A stretch of 64,000 bases of DNA from Terrihalobacillus insolitus. GTDB taxonomy: Bacteria; Bacillota; Bacilli; Bacillales; Amphibacillaceae. The notes under the pieces were generated by a model that had not been told where the DNA came from, ran no database searches, and saw only the letters and a program-made list of their open reading frames with translations. A program made the translations under genes and the position numbers. The DNA lies in NCBI RefSeq assembly GCF_028416575.1, contig NZ_JAMQKB010000001.1:515649-579648 (forward strand), given 5' to 3'. Positions 26,513 through 34,469 of the stretch are shown piece after piece; position 1 is the first letter of the stretch; each line of letters opens with the position of its first letter.

Positions 26513-26659
26513 TTAGTTTGTTGATTCTTTTTTCTTACTAAACATTTTCACCAAACCCACCCCGATGACGATAGAATTGAAAATTAATTGATACTCAAAA
26601 TAAAATTGACTTATAGATCTGAAGGGGCCAAGCATAAAATCTATTAACGTTTCTACCAT
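26513..26659 (-). CDS. 48-residue membrane protein in the galactitol operon
   Basis: A short but convincing gene. An ATG with GAGGG nine bases upstream opens a 48-codon frame, 32 bases before the GatD-like gene. The product starts MVETLIDFMLGPFRSISQFY, has one hydrophobic helix (IFNSIVIGVGLVKMF) and ends in a Lys-rich tail (SKKKESTN), so it should be N-out/C-in. It resembles small conserved proteins I associate with polyol PTS operons, but I cannot verify this. It may assist the IIC subunit or the dehydrogenase at the membrane. Too short for most gene finders. Confidence 0.6.
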   Translation of the reverse strand: MVETLIDFMLGPFRSISQFYFEYQLIFNSIVIGVGLVKMFSKKKESTN

Positions 26660-26716
26660 TTTATATCCCTCATTTCTATTGGGGGGCTGTCCTCAGGGGA
26701 CAGACCTCAATAATAA

Positions 26717-26839
26717 CTAATTTTCGCCAATGAACCACTCGTACCGATTACGGTTGTCTCCGGTATCTACGATATTCACCGCATCCCCAAATATCCGAAT
26801 ACCACCCGATGCTTTTACAACTTCGCAAATATTTTTCTA
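26717..26839 (-). pseudogene. DeoC-like aldolase C-terminal remnant
   Basis: About 40 codons on the minus strand read EVVKASGGIRIFGDAVNIVD and end ...FIGEN before TAG. VKASGGIRT-DA is the C-terminal active-site strand of deoxyribose-phosphate aldolase and related tagatose-type aldolases. The frame closes upstream and no start is present. It lies inside the polyol operon, so an aldolase step may once have been encoded here. Confidence 0.45.
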
Positions 26840-26979
26840 CAACGTCAAATTCTTGTTTTTGCATTTTCACAGCTTCAATGAAGTTTTTGTATTGCCTGGA
26901 AATTCTATTAATTTAGAACATGACTAGCTGTGTCCAATACCAACTTATCTGTAGTCTATACCAATAGAAATTCCCATTA

Positions 26980-28011
26980 TTATTTAGCCGGCGTTAAAAG
27001 TACTTTAATCGCTTCCCCACTTTTAATTTCCTGGTATGCTTTATCCCATTGGGTTATATCAAATTCATGTGTTACCATAGCTTTTGCATTTACACGTCCA
27101 TCGTTCATAAGTGCAAGTGATGGTTCCCAGTCAGCAGGCTTTTGACTTCTGGTGCCGACAACCTGGATTTCTTTTTGAATAATTTTTTCGAGGTCGAATT
27201 GTACTTGCGGCTCAGCGAAAAGTCCAACCTGACAGTATTGTCCTTTTTTACGCAAAAGATCAAGTCCTTGTTTGGCTGCTGGAACCGCACCTGAGCATTC
27301 AAATATAACATCTGCTCCATAGCCATTTGTCAAACCGTTTACGATTTCCTTGATATCTTCTTCCTGTGTATTTACTGCATAGTCAACACCTAATTCTTTT
27401 GCTTTATCCAAACGAACTTTATCATTTGTTAAACCAGTGATTAGAACTTTTGCACCGCGGCTTTTCGCAACCTGTGCCGTAAACAAACCAATTGGCCCTG
27501 GACCAATGACAACCACAACGTCGCCTTCGTTAATGTCTGTTTTGACCACAGCATGATGGGTACACGCTAATGGTTCTGTCATTGCAGCAGATTGGTAATC
27601 CACATTTTCCGGAAGCTTATGAACACTTTCTTTACGCGCAATTAAATATTTCGCAAAACCACCGTCCTGCTGTGTTCCGAGACCCTTACGATGGTTACAA
27701 AGATTGTAATCTCCTGATTGACAGTACTCACATTCACCGCAAATATAGAAAGTCGTTTCGGATGTAACGCGGTCACCTGGTTTAAATTCAGTTACACCTT
27801 CACCAACCGTAACCACTTCACCAGAAAATTCATGACCTAATGTCACTGGTACACCTACTTTGTAATGCCCCTCATACGTATGAATATCAGAACCGCAAAT
27901 TCCTGCATATTTCACTTCAATTTTAACCTGGCCTTTCCCGACCTGTGGTTCTTCTTTATCTTGAATTTCTAAATTCCCAAATCCATGTGCAGTTTTAACT
28001 AATGCTTTCAT
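26980..28011 (-). CDS. Zinc-dependent polyol (sorbitol/L-iditol-type) dehydrogenase
   Basis: A 343-residue medium-chain dehydrogenase. GICGSD, GHEFSG and EPLACTHHA form the catalytic zinc site; the structural zinc lobe CGECEYCQSGDYNLC is complete, and the nucleotide site is GPGPIG. Likeness to sorbitol/L-iditol dehydrogenases suggests oxidation of a hexitol or hexitol phosphate. GGAGGAG lies just before the ATG. It is separated from the IIC gene by the three-hairpin repeat copy D, which could lower its expression. A second dehydrogenase (25428-26480) follows, so two related substrates may be handled. Confidence 0.87.
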   Translation of the reverse strand: MKALVKTAHGFGNLEIQDKEEPQVGKGQVKIEVKYAGICGSDIHTYEGHYKVGVPVTLGHEFSGEVVTVGEGVTEFKPGDRVTSETTFYICGECEYCQSGDYNLCNHRKGLGTQQDGGFAKYLIARKESVHKLPENVDYQSAAMTEPLACTHHAVVKTDINEGDVVVVIGPGPIGLFTAQVAKSRGAKVLITGLTNDKVRLDKAKELGVDYAVNTQEEDIKEIVNGLTNGYGADVIFECSGAVPAAKQGLDLLRKKGQYCQVGLFAEPQVQFDLEKIIQKEIQVVGTRSQKPADWEPSLALMNDGRVNAKAMVTHEFDITQWDKAYQEIKSGEAIKVLLTPAK

Positions 28012-28072
28012 TTGAACTCCTCCTGTATGACAGTTCCTATTTTTGTGTTATAGAGGAAATACAAGCGAACTC

Positions 28073-28192
28073 ATTTCAGCAAGCTGAAATATCGGGGGAT
28101 CAGATGGAGTCTCAACTCCACCTGATTGGAAATCCCCACCTACGCTTCGCTTAGAGATGGGGGTCTAAAACCCTAAACCATTTAATGATTAA
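28073..28192 (+). repeat. Three-hairpin interspersed repeat, copy D
   Basis: This copy lies within the polyol operon, between IIC and the dehydrogenase gene, in plus orientation. Its right end GATTAA overlaps the stop codon of the IIC gene (28189-28191). Small changes occur in the first palindrome (TTTCAGCAAGCTGAAAT) and the last stem (AGATGGGG). Confidence 0.78.
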
Positions 28193-29448
28193 TTAAATAA
28201 ATCAAAGAATTTATAAATCACCCAGTTAACGATATTACCACCTTGGTCAATACTTGAGATTTGAGCAGATCCTTCAGGCATATCGAAGTTCGTTGCTTCA
28301 GCCATTTGTGTGAACAATGGTGCAACATCTGTTGCGATATACAATGAAATTGCAATCATAATCGTACCAACAATAACGGAGTGAACAATGTTACCACGTG
28401 CAGCACCAACGATGAATGCGACAATAAACGGAATCGTTGCCAAGTCACCAAATGGAAGCACAGCATTACCCGGTAAAATTACCGCCATTACTACTGTAAT
28501 TGGAACAAGGATTAGTGCTGTTGAAATTACAGCAGGATGTCCCAACGCAACCGCTGCATCAAGTCCGATATAAATCTCTTTGTCACCAAATCGTTTGTTT
28601 AACCACTCACGAGCAGATTCTGATACAGGCATTAGTCCTTCCATCAGTATCTTCACCATACGTGGCATTAGTACCATAACGGCGGCCATTGCCATTCCAA
28701 TTTCAATAATGTCACCGACACTGTATCCTGCTAATGCACCAATTGCTGCACCGAGGAAAAGTCCGATGAATATGGATTCTCCAAAAATACCGAAACGTTT
28801 TTGAATTGTATCAGGGTCCGCATTCCAGTTTCTAAGTCCAGGAATTTTTTGAAGTCCTTTTACAAGGAAGATACCTGGTGCGTAAGAAATTGTACTACCT
28901 GTTGCAATTGAAACACCTGGTAATTCATAAAATTCACTCATCATCGGTGCTGTCCAGTCAGCGACTTTAAGACAGACAATCTGGAACAATACCGCTGCGA
29001 TTAGACCTTGAACAATACTTCCTGAAATCGCGTATACCATTGCAGCCATAAACGTATAATGCCAAAAGTTCCAAATATCCACGTTCATTGTTTTCGTTGT
29101 TTTTGTTAAAAGCATAACAACGTTTACAACGAGACCAAGTGGGATGATAAAAGCTGCTACTACAGATGCCCAGGCAATTGATGATGTTGCTGGCCACCCT
29201 ACATCAATAACAGTTAATTCAACGCCCAATCGATCAACCATGCCTTGTGCTGCAGGACCAAGATTACTAACAAGCAAATCGATTACTAAGAAAATACCGA
29301 CAAATGCAACACCAATTGTTAAACCCGAACGAAATGCCTTACCTGGTTTTTGACCAAAAAATAATCCTAATAAAAAGATTGCGACAGGCAGGATTACTGT
29401 TGCACCTAAATCTAAAAAGGCCTGTATGAAATCCACAAATCCTTGCAT
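28189..29448 (-). CDS. gatC: PTS galactitol-type transporter subunit IIC
   Basis: A 419-residue membrane subunit of the galactitol (AgaC/GatC) PTS family with about nine to ten helices. The N-terminal ATVILPVAIFLLGLFFGQK and the central PGVSIATGSTISYAPGIFLV are family-like. It moves and presents the polyol for phosphorylation by IIB. It is the third of three PTS genes (IIA, IIB, IIC), 61 bases after IIB. The stop codon is part of repeat copy D. Confidence 0.92.
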   Translation of the reverse strand: MQGFVDFIQAFLDLGATVILPVAIFLLGLFFGQKPGKAFRSGLTIGVAFVGIFLVIDLLVSNLGPAAQGMVDRLGVELTVIDVGWPATSSIAWASVVAAFIIPLGLVVNVVMLLTKTTKTMNVDIWNFWHYTFMAAMVYAISGSIVQGLIAAVLFQIVCLKVADWTAPMMSEFYELPGVSIATGSTISYAPGIFLVKGLQKIPGLRNWNADPDTIQKRFGIFGESIFIGLFLGAAIGALAGYSVGDIIEIGMAMAAVMVLMPRMVKILMEGLMPVSESAREWLNKRFGDKEIYIGLDAAVALGHPAVISTALILVPITVVMAVILPGNAVLPFGDLATIPFIVAFIVGAARGNIVHSVIVGTIMIAISLYIATDVAPLFTQMAEATNFDMPEGSAQISSIDQGGNIVNWVIYKFFDLFN

Positions 29449-29509
29449 TCTCTATTCCTCCTTACTGTTTATGTTGGGGTCTTTTCACCATGGGAAAGAC
29501 CCCCATTCT

Positions 29510-29797
29510 CTATTTTTTAAGTTCTTCCAAGATTTGTTTCTTAGTATCTTCAACACCGATTCCAGTCAAGAATGAGCGTGCATTAATTACTGGAAATGGA
29601 TATTCTTTTTTCGTCATTGCAGTAGTTATTAATAAATCAGCTGTATCTACATAACTACCAACTTCAGCAATTTTGATTTGAACTAAATCAAGGCTAAGGT
29701 TGTTTTCTTTTGCCATTTCTTCAATAGCACCATTAACAACTGTGGATGTTGCAATACCAGCACCACATGCTATTAAGACCTGTTTCTTTTTAGACAT
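29510..29797 (-). CDS. gatB: PTS galactitol-type subunit IIB
   Basis: A 95-residue cytoplasmic phosphotransfer protein. The phospho-Cys is in LIACGAGIATST (Cys 11), the P-loop-like motif of the IIB-Gat family. The size matches the family. It accepts phosphate from IIA and passes it to the substrate on IIC. It overlaps the IIA gene by 25 bases. Confidence 0.92.
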   Translation of the reverse strand: MSKKKQVLIACGAGIATSTVVNGAIEEMAKENNLSLDLVQIKIAEVGSYVDTADLLITTAMTKKEYPFPVINARSFLTGIGVEDTKKQILEELKK

Positions 29798-30282
29798 TGT
29801 TGTTCACCCCCTTCAAGTGCAAAATCTAGTTTTTCAGCTAGTAAGTTTTTAATATTTGTTTTGCTTTTTTCGTTTGCTAAATACGCCAATATCTCTTCAT
29901 TTTGGAAGATTTGCATTAAGCGTTGAAGCAACGACAACTGATCATGTGCCTGATCCATCGCCAGCATAAAAACAATTCCAACTGGTGTTGTGTCTTCAGG
30001 ATCACCCATGACCCCAAAATCTACTGGATCTTTTAATGTAGCTACACTAATCGTTTTTGTATTAACATGCTCCACATCCGTATGCGGAATGGCTACGGAT
30101 ACACCTTTTGTTGGCAGCCCTGTTGCGAATTCAACTTCACGAGCAATAACCGCATCTATGAAGCTTTCTTTTACAAGACCCTTCTTCGCTAAGTTCTCTC
30201 CCATTTCCCGTAAAACATCTTCTTTTGTTTTTTTTTCTAAATCTATTAAAATAATAGATTCATCAAAATTAATCACACTCAT
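29773..30282 (-). CDS. gatA: PTS fructose/mannitol/galactitol-type subunit IIA
   Basis: A 169-residue IIA protein of the Fru/Mtl family. The phospho-His lies in VSVAIPHTDVEH (His 67), and the FATGLPTKGV approach loop is conserved. It receives phosphate from HPr. The start has a GGGTGAGGG-like site. It is the first structural gene, 27 bases after the BglG-type activator and overlapping IIB, so the four genes form one transcript. Confidence 0.92.
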   Translation of the reverse strand: MSVINFDESIILIDLEKKTKEDVLREMGENLAKKGLVKESFIDAVIAREVEFATGLPTKGVSVAIPHTDVEHVNTKTISVATLKDPVDFGVMGDPEDTTPVGIVFMLAMDQAHDQLSLLQRLMQIFQNEEILAYLANEKSKTNIKNLLAEKLDFALEGGEQQCLKRNRS

Positions 30283-30309
30283 TTACCCTCACCCCTGTCT
30301 AAGTTGTTC

Positions 30310-32364
30310 TTATTCTTTTGAGTAGCTTTTTATAATATTCCAAATTTCGTCAACAGAACCTGCTTGAATCACAGCGTTACGATCTTCTTCAGACCCTGCC
30401 AGCTTCATTAATTGCATTAAAGCTTTCAGGTGTTGTTTCTTATCAACAGCTGCTATTACAATGACTAAATTGATTGAGTAATCCTCAGTATAATTAACAC
30501 CTTCCGCTAACACGAGAAGGCTCATGGAAACTTCATTGACCCCTTCATCTGGTGCCGCATGTGGTATCGCTATATTTGGCCCGATAACAATGTACGGATC
30601 CTTGTCATAATGATTAACCATTGCGTTTACGTATTCCTGTTCAATGTACCCGTTCTCAATTAATGGTTTGGAAGCTGTTTGAATGGCTGCTTCCCAGGAC
30701 GGCACAGACTGTTTTAGCGTAATTGTTTCTGGTGTGATCAGGTCACTTAAATTAATTATCGGATTTCGCACTTGTTTCGTTTTAACGGCTGCTGTATCAT
30801 CTCGATTAATATAGCGCAACAGCTCTTTCGACAGCTCCTGTTCGTCGTTGACCGATGCATGATTTTTAACAATCGAAATTAAATCTTCCACATTTATATC
30901 AAATGGAATGTAACCGTGAAGCTCCATCATCACCTGTTTACGCAATCGATGCTTTTCTTCACGCTCCAAAAATGAATTTGCCATAAACAGCTTCTTATCT
31001 GTTTCCAAGAATGTCGGCGAAAAAACGATGTCATAATCAAGTGTGTACCCTTGAAATTCTCTAACGGATAACGAATCAAGAAAAACGAACTCAGGAAATA
31101 ATTCCCGTAATTCACTGAACATTAACCGTGATACAGATACACCTTTAGGACAAACAACAATCGCCTTGACCTTTTCCTGGATACTATCTCCCTGTCTTGT
31201 CAACCACCCACCAATTAACATTGTCAAATACGTGGTTTCGCTTTCAGGAATTTTCATACCAATTAATTCTTCTAATGGTTTTGTTGATTTTTGTACTAAA
31301 TGGTGTAATGCCATAAACTCCTTACTCACAGAATCCTGAACATGATTAATTTCTGTAAGCTGATATTTAATTCGGTAATACGCTGGATTCACATGGAGCA
31401 ACAGTTTGTTTAACAATTGCTCCTTATCCTGCAGGAAAATACATGCTCTTTTTTCAAATAAGCGCAGCATATCGTCAAGCGCCTGCATTAAATTCGGAAT
31501 CGTTTGTTCTGTCAAATACCCTGACCAATGCACATTTGTTGTAAGGAGATGCAAGGTAATAAACAGTCGTTCTTCCATCGGGATGTCCTCAATGTCGTAT
31601 AAAATTTCTTCTGTTGCCAAGTATTCCTTTGTATCGGATAATTCCTCGTATTTAATGTAAAAGGAACTAACTTTTTGCCCCTTTTTGATACGACGCAAAA
31701 CCAATGTTAAGGTGTATGGCATTGTGTCAATTTTTTCGTCGGTAAACTTCAGATTCAATTTATTCTCGACCTTGGCAATCCGCTTATTCAATTCAATAAT
31801 TTCATTTTCATGAATAGCTGCTAAATTACGTAACCTGCTTGCACCGTTATTCATTTCAAGAAATTTATACGTAACATGAATCAGTAATTTTCGAATCAAA
31901 AATTCCTTACCTTCAATCACATACCCTAATTTTCTTGAATAACGGATCGTCAAATCATATTCGCCAACATAATCCTGCGCCCGTTTCAAATCGCTAAGCA
32001 CCGTATTTTTACTAACATCCAATTCACTAGTAAAATGATTCAAAGAAAGTTCATCATTACTTAAAAGCATCATGACAATCATATAAACCCGTTGTTTTTC
32101 CGAAAGAATATCCATATCTGCCGATTCAACAGTATGATCCATATTCAATTTCGTGAAAAGACTCTGGTCAATAATAAAATGTCCCTGTCTGGTCCGTTCG
32201 ATTGCCGGCAGATTCTTGCTGATAAGCCAGTCATTTATTTTGTCGAAGCTGTAGCCAAGCTGTCTCCGAGTCAAGTCATATTTCTTTTCCATATCCTTGC
32301 TCGTAATACTTGGATTACTTATCAATTCTTCTAAAATTTTATTGCTTCGATCATCAAGATTCAT
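30310..32364 (-). CDS. BglG/LicR-family PTS-controlled transcriptional activator
   Basis: A 684-residue regulator. It has N-terminal winged helix-turn-helix domains (about 1-130), two PRD domains (about 170-395), a IIB-Gat-like domain with AIVVCPKGVSVSRL (about 405-490) and a C-terminal IIA-like domain with IAIPHAAPDEG (about 540-684). Phosphorylation of these domains by the PTS tunes its activity to substrate and to carbon catabolite state. The ATG at 32364 is chosen because AAAGAGGGG lies six bases upstream; the frame is open 30 codons higher without a site. It heads the polyol operon that it most likely activates. Confidence 0.9.
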   Translation of the reverse strand: MNLDDRSNKILEELISNPSITSKDMEKKYDLTRRQLGYSFDKINDWLISKNLPAIERTRQGHFIIDQSLFTKLNMDHTVESADMDILSEKQRVYMIVMMLLSNDELSLNHFTSELDVSKNTVLSDLKRAQDYVGEYDLTIRYSRKLGYVIEGKEFLIRKLLIHVTYKFLEMNNGASRLRNLAAIHENEIIELNKRIAKVENKLNLKFTDEKIDTMPYTLTLVLRRIKKGQKVSSFYIKYEELSDTKEYLATEEILYDIEDIPMEERLFITLHLLTTNVHWSGYLTEQTIPNLMQALDDMLRLFEKRACIFLQDKEQLLNKLLLHVNPAYYRIKYQLTEINHVQDSVSKEFMALHHLVQKSTKPLEELIGMKIPESETTYLTMLIGGWLTRQGDSIQEKVKAIVVCPKGVSVSRLMFSELRELFPEFVFLDSLSVREFQGYTLDYDIVFSPTFLETDKKLFMANSFLEREEKHRLRKQVMMELHGYIPFDINVEDLISIVKNHASVNDEQELSKELLRYINRDDTAAVKTKQVRNPIINLSDLITPETITLKQSVPSWEAAIQTASKPLIENGYIEQEYVNAMVNHYDKDPYIVIGPNIAIPHAAPDEGVNEVSMSLLVLAEGVNYTEDYSINLVIVIAAVDKKQHLKALMQLMKLAGSEEDRNAVIQAGSVDEIWNIIKSYSKE

Positions 32365-32411
32365 GATAACCCCTCTTTCACTAATCATTGTATCACCGTA
32401 AATCAGTATGG

Positions 32412-32426
32412 TGGATGCGTTTTCAT
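32412..32426. promoter_or_regulatory. Candidate cre (CcpA) site
   Basis: TGGATGCGTTTTCAT agrees with the cre pattern TGNAANCGNWNNCW at all but one position. It lies about 50 bases before the activator start, where catabolite repression of a polyol operon would be expected. Weak evidence; such matches also arise by chance. Confidence 0.3.
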
Positions 32427-32464
32427 CGCAATCGCTTGAGTTTATGTTGTACATCGCTGTGATT

Positions 32465-32674
32465 TACATTCGGGAGTACTGTTGAGTTGCACATTAGGAA
32501 GGTGGCGCTCATATTTGAATATGTTGTGAATTTCAGCTTTTGAATTTAGATTCCGGATAGGTGCTGTTAATTCGGGTTTCGTTAGGTTGACATGAAGCGT
32601 GGGGGTAATTGGGGTTTGTTCGGATTTTTTACGCTCATCCAGACTTCAACACTAAAAAAACTATTGTCTTAAAA
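32465..32674. other. Intergenic stretch without recognised feature
   Basis: The 412-bp gap before the flavoprotein gene holds the candidate cre site and the palindrome at 32675-32728. The remainder shows no gene or clear structure. Confidence 0.35.
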
Positions 32675-32728
32675 AAGGGGTCAGGTACCGCAAAAAGACA
32701 TATGTCCATTTGTGGTGCCTGACCCCTT
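32675..32728. repeat. GGGGTCAGG palindrome, copy 2
   Basis: Arms AAGGGGTCAGG/CCTGACCCCTT with centre GACATATGTC, very close to copy 1. It follows the 3' end of the acyl-CoA-dehydrogenase-like gene and probably ends its transcript. Confidence 0.7.
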
Positions 32729-32776
32729 AGCCTCTTAGCCTCTTGGAATGTTACCGCTTTTTCAACAGGACTTTTA

Positions 32777-33931
32777 TTATTCATCCAAAACTGCCTTAGC
32801 AAGGCTATAAACGATTGCATCATCTGTTGGAGGATTATGAAGTCCTGCACGTACATCACGGAAATACCGTTGTAAAGGGTTTTGAGCTGAGAGGCTTCTA
32901 GCTCCAACAATTCTCATTGCCAAATCTACTACTCTATTCGCACTATTGGTTGCTATATGTTTTACAGCTGCCAATTCGGACCCCATATTACCTCGTTGTT
33001 CAGGCTGCTCGACCCATTTTCTAGCAACAGAATAGAGTACTTCACGTGCGTTAAATAATTCTAGTTCCATCTCTCCAATTTTTCTTCTCACTTCAGGTAC
33101 ATCTTTAATAGGACCTGGTAAGGTGCTTGGGCTGTACTCAGAAGCAAATTTTACTGCGTAGTCCCGAGCAGAAACAGCTATCCCTATGTAAACGGCGGGG
33201 ATTTGTAGATACCACCCCTTTGGAGATGGTTTCTTGATATCCTCTTCTACCAATAATGCATCTTCATGGACAAGAACCTGGTCTAAAATAAGGTCATCAC
33301 TTTTTGTCCCCCTCATCGAAACACTATCCCATGTCTCCTCTATACGGACACCGTCCAGCTGATGGTCAACTAAGACAAATCCTTTTTTACCAGTTTGATT
33401 CACATCGACCGAGACAATAGAATAATCAAGTGCTACAGCCATGGATGTGAAGGCTTTGGCTCCATTAATTAGCCAACCGTTATTTTTTTTGATTGCAGTG
33501 GTAGTAGGGATTCCACCCCTAGAAGGACTCCCTGTAGCCCGTTCTGTTTGAGCAAGGTTAATAAGTGCCTGATTTTTTACAATTAAATCACATACGTTGG
33601 CAAATTTCTCTTCCTTCCAGTTTTTACTTTCGGCAACTTCAAGGATAACGCCGAGTTGCCAGCCGAGAGATAGGGCTGTTGGTCCATCTCCCTGGGCTAA
33701 CTGTTCTTGAATCTTGAGAAAATCATAGAGGTTAATGCCATTACCGCCATATTCTTTTGGTACTGTAAGAGCCAGGAATCCTTTTTGCTTTAAGTCTTCG
33801 AAATTTTCATAGGGGAATTCTCCATCTGCATCAATTCTGGCGGATCTTTCTTTAAAAATGACAGCTAAATCTTTAGCCTCCTGTAATAATTTATGCCGTT
33901 CCGTATTCATGGTTTGTTCATAAGTTATCAT
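32777..33931 (-). CDS. Acyl-CoA-dehydrogenase-fold flavoprotein, sulfur-scavenging type (SfnB/DszC-like)
   Basis: A 384-residue flavoprotein with the three ACAD domains. LTVPKEYGGNGINLYD lies in the N-terminal helical domain, LAQTERATGSPSRGG in the beta domain, and AMRIVGARSLSAQNPLQRYF in the C-terminal domain. The usual catalytic Glu is not evident, which fits the monooxygenase-like DszC/SfnB subgroup rather than beta-oxidation. An S-box riboswitch and terminator directly upstream indicate a role in sulfur, not fatty-acid, metabolism. The ATG at 33931 has GGAGG seven bases upstream. It is divergent from the LLM monooxygenase unit, with which it likely shares a pathway. Confidence 0.85.
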   Translation of the reverse strand: MITYEQTMNTERHKLLQEAKDLAVIFKERSARIDADGEFPYENFEDLKQKGFLALTVPKEYGGNGINLYDFLKIQEQLAQGDGPTALSLGWQLGVILEVAESKNWKEEKFANVCDLIVKNQALINLAQTERATGSPSRGGIPTTTAIKKNNGWLINGAKAFTSMAVALDYSIVSVDVNQTGKKGFVLVDHQLDGVRIEETWDSVSMRGTKSDDLILDQVLVHEDALLVEEDIKKPSPKGWYLQIPAVYIGIAVSARDYAVKFASEYSPSTLPGPIKDVPEVRRKIGEMELELFNAREVLYSVARKWVEQPEQRGNMGSELAAVKHIATNSANRVVDLAMRIVGARSLSAQNPLQRYFRDVRAGLHNPPTDDAIVYSLAKAVLDE

Positions 33932-33961
33932 AAAAACGCCTCCATTCATTTTATTGAAAAG

Positions 33962-33995
33962 AAGTCCACTTCCGAAGACGACGAAAGAGGACTTT
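33962..33995 (-). terminator. S-box terminator before the flavoprotein gene
   Basis: AAGTCC pairs with GGACTT, and TTTCG with CGGAA inside. CTTTTC follows on the minus strand. It lies 17 bases after the aptamer, as expected for a SAM-triggered terminator. Confidence 0.75.
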
Positions 33996-34011
33996 GATTA
34001 TTACATCCGAT

Positions 34012-34119
34012 CTCATCTGTCAGACATGGTAAATGCCTGCTGGAATTAGCACCTTTCTTAGTTGGATAAGTGGTTGCTGCAGGATCGAAGGACCAGTTTC
34101 CTCCCCTGCTCTTGATAAG
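34012..34119 (-). promoter_or_regulatory. SAM-I (S-box) riboswitch, minus strand
   Basis: P1 is CTTATC (34114-34119) with GATGAG (34012-34017). The core AAGAGCAGGGGAGG, then CCTGCAGCAACC and GGTGCTAATTCCAGC are the conserved S-box joints. It controls the acyl-CoA-dehydrogenase-like gene. Confidence 0.92.
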
Positions 34120-34274
34120 TTACTATTAAATATTTAATTAGCTACACTTTAAATCAACTTCTAATTATTGTCAATATTTCAATTATGCAAATCAAAATAA
34201 TATTTTAAAAATAGTATTGACAGCCTTTTTAATCTCCTGTATATTTTTTGTTAAATTAATAATTAAATGTTTTT

Positions 34275-34373
34275 CTTATCTAGAGAGGTGGAGGGACTGG
34301 CCCTTTGAAGCCTCGGCAACAGACTTAAATAGTACTGTGCCAATTCCAGCAAGCGATGTGCTTGAAAGATAAG
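34275..34373 (+). promoter_or_regulatory. SAM-I (S-box) riboswitch, plus strand
   Basis: P1 is CTTATC (34275-34280) with GATAAG (34368-34373). The core AGAGAGGTGGAGGGACTGG, then CCTCGGCAACAG and GTGCCAATTCCAGC match SAM-I. It controls the LLM monooxygenase-metNIQ operon. It is back to back with the minus-strand S-box, about 155 bases away, which leaves room for two divergent promoters. Confidence 0.95.
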
Positions 34374-34396
34374 GAAGGATTTGTGCTTATGTAACT

Positions 34397-34436
34397 AAAA
34401 GCCTCTTCTTTTCTTATGAAGAGGCTTTTTATTTTT
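34397..34436 (+). terminator. S-box terminator before the LLM operon
   Basis: AAAAGCCTCTTC (34397-34408) pairs perfectly with GAAGAGGCTTTT (34418-34429) and is followed by TTATTTTTT. Classic riboswitch expression platform. Confidence 0.92.
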
Positions 34437-34469
34437 TAAAAAAGATATTCATGATAGGAGGAGAAGAAA

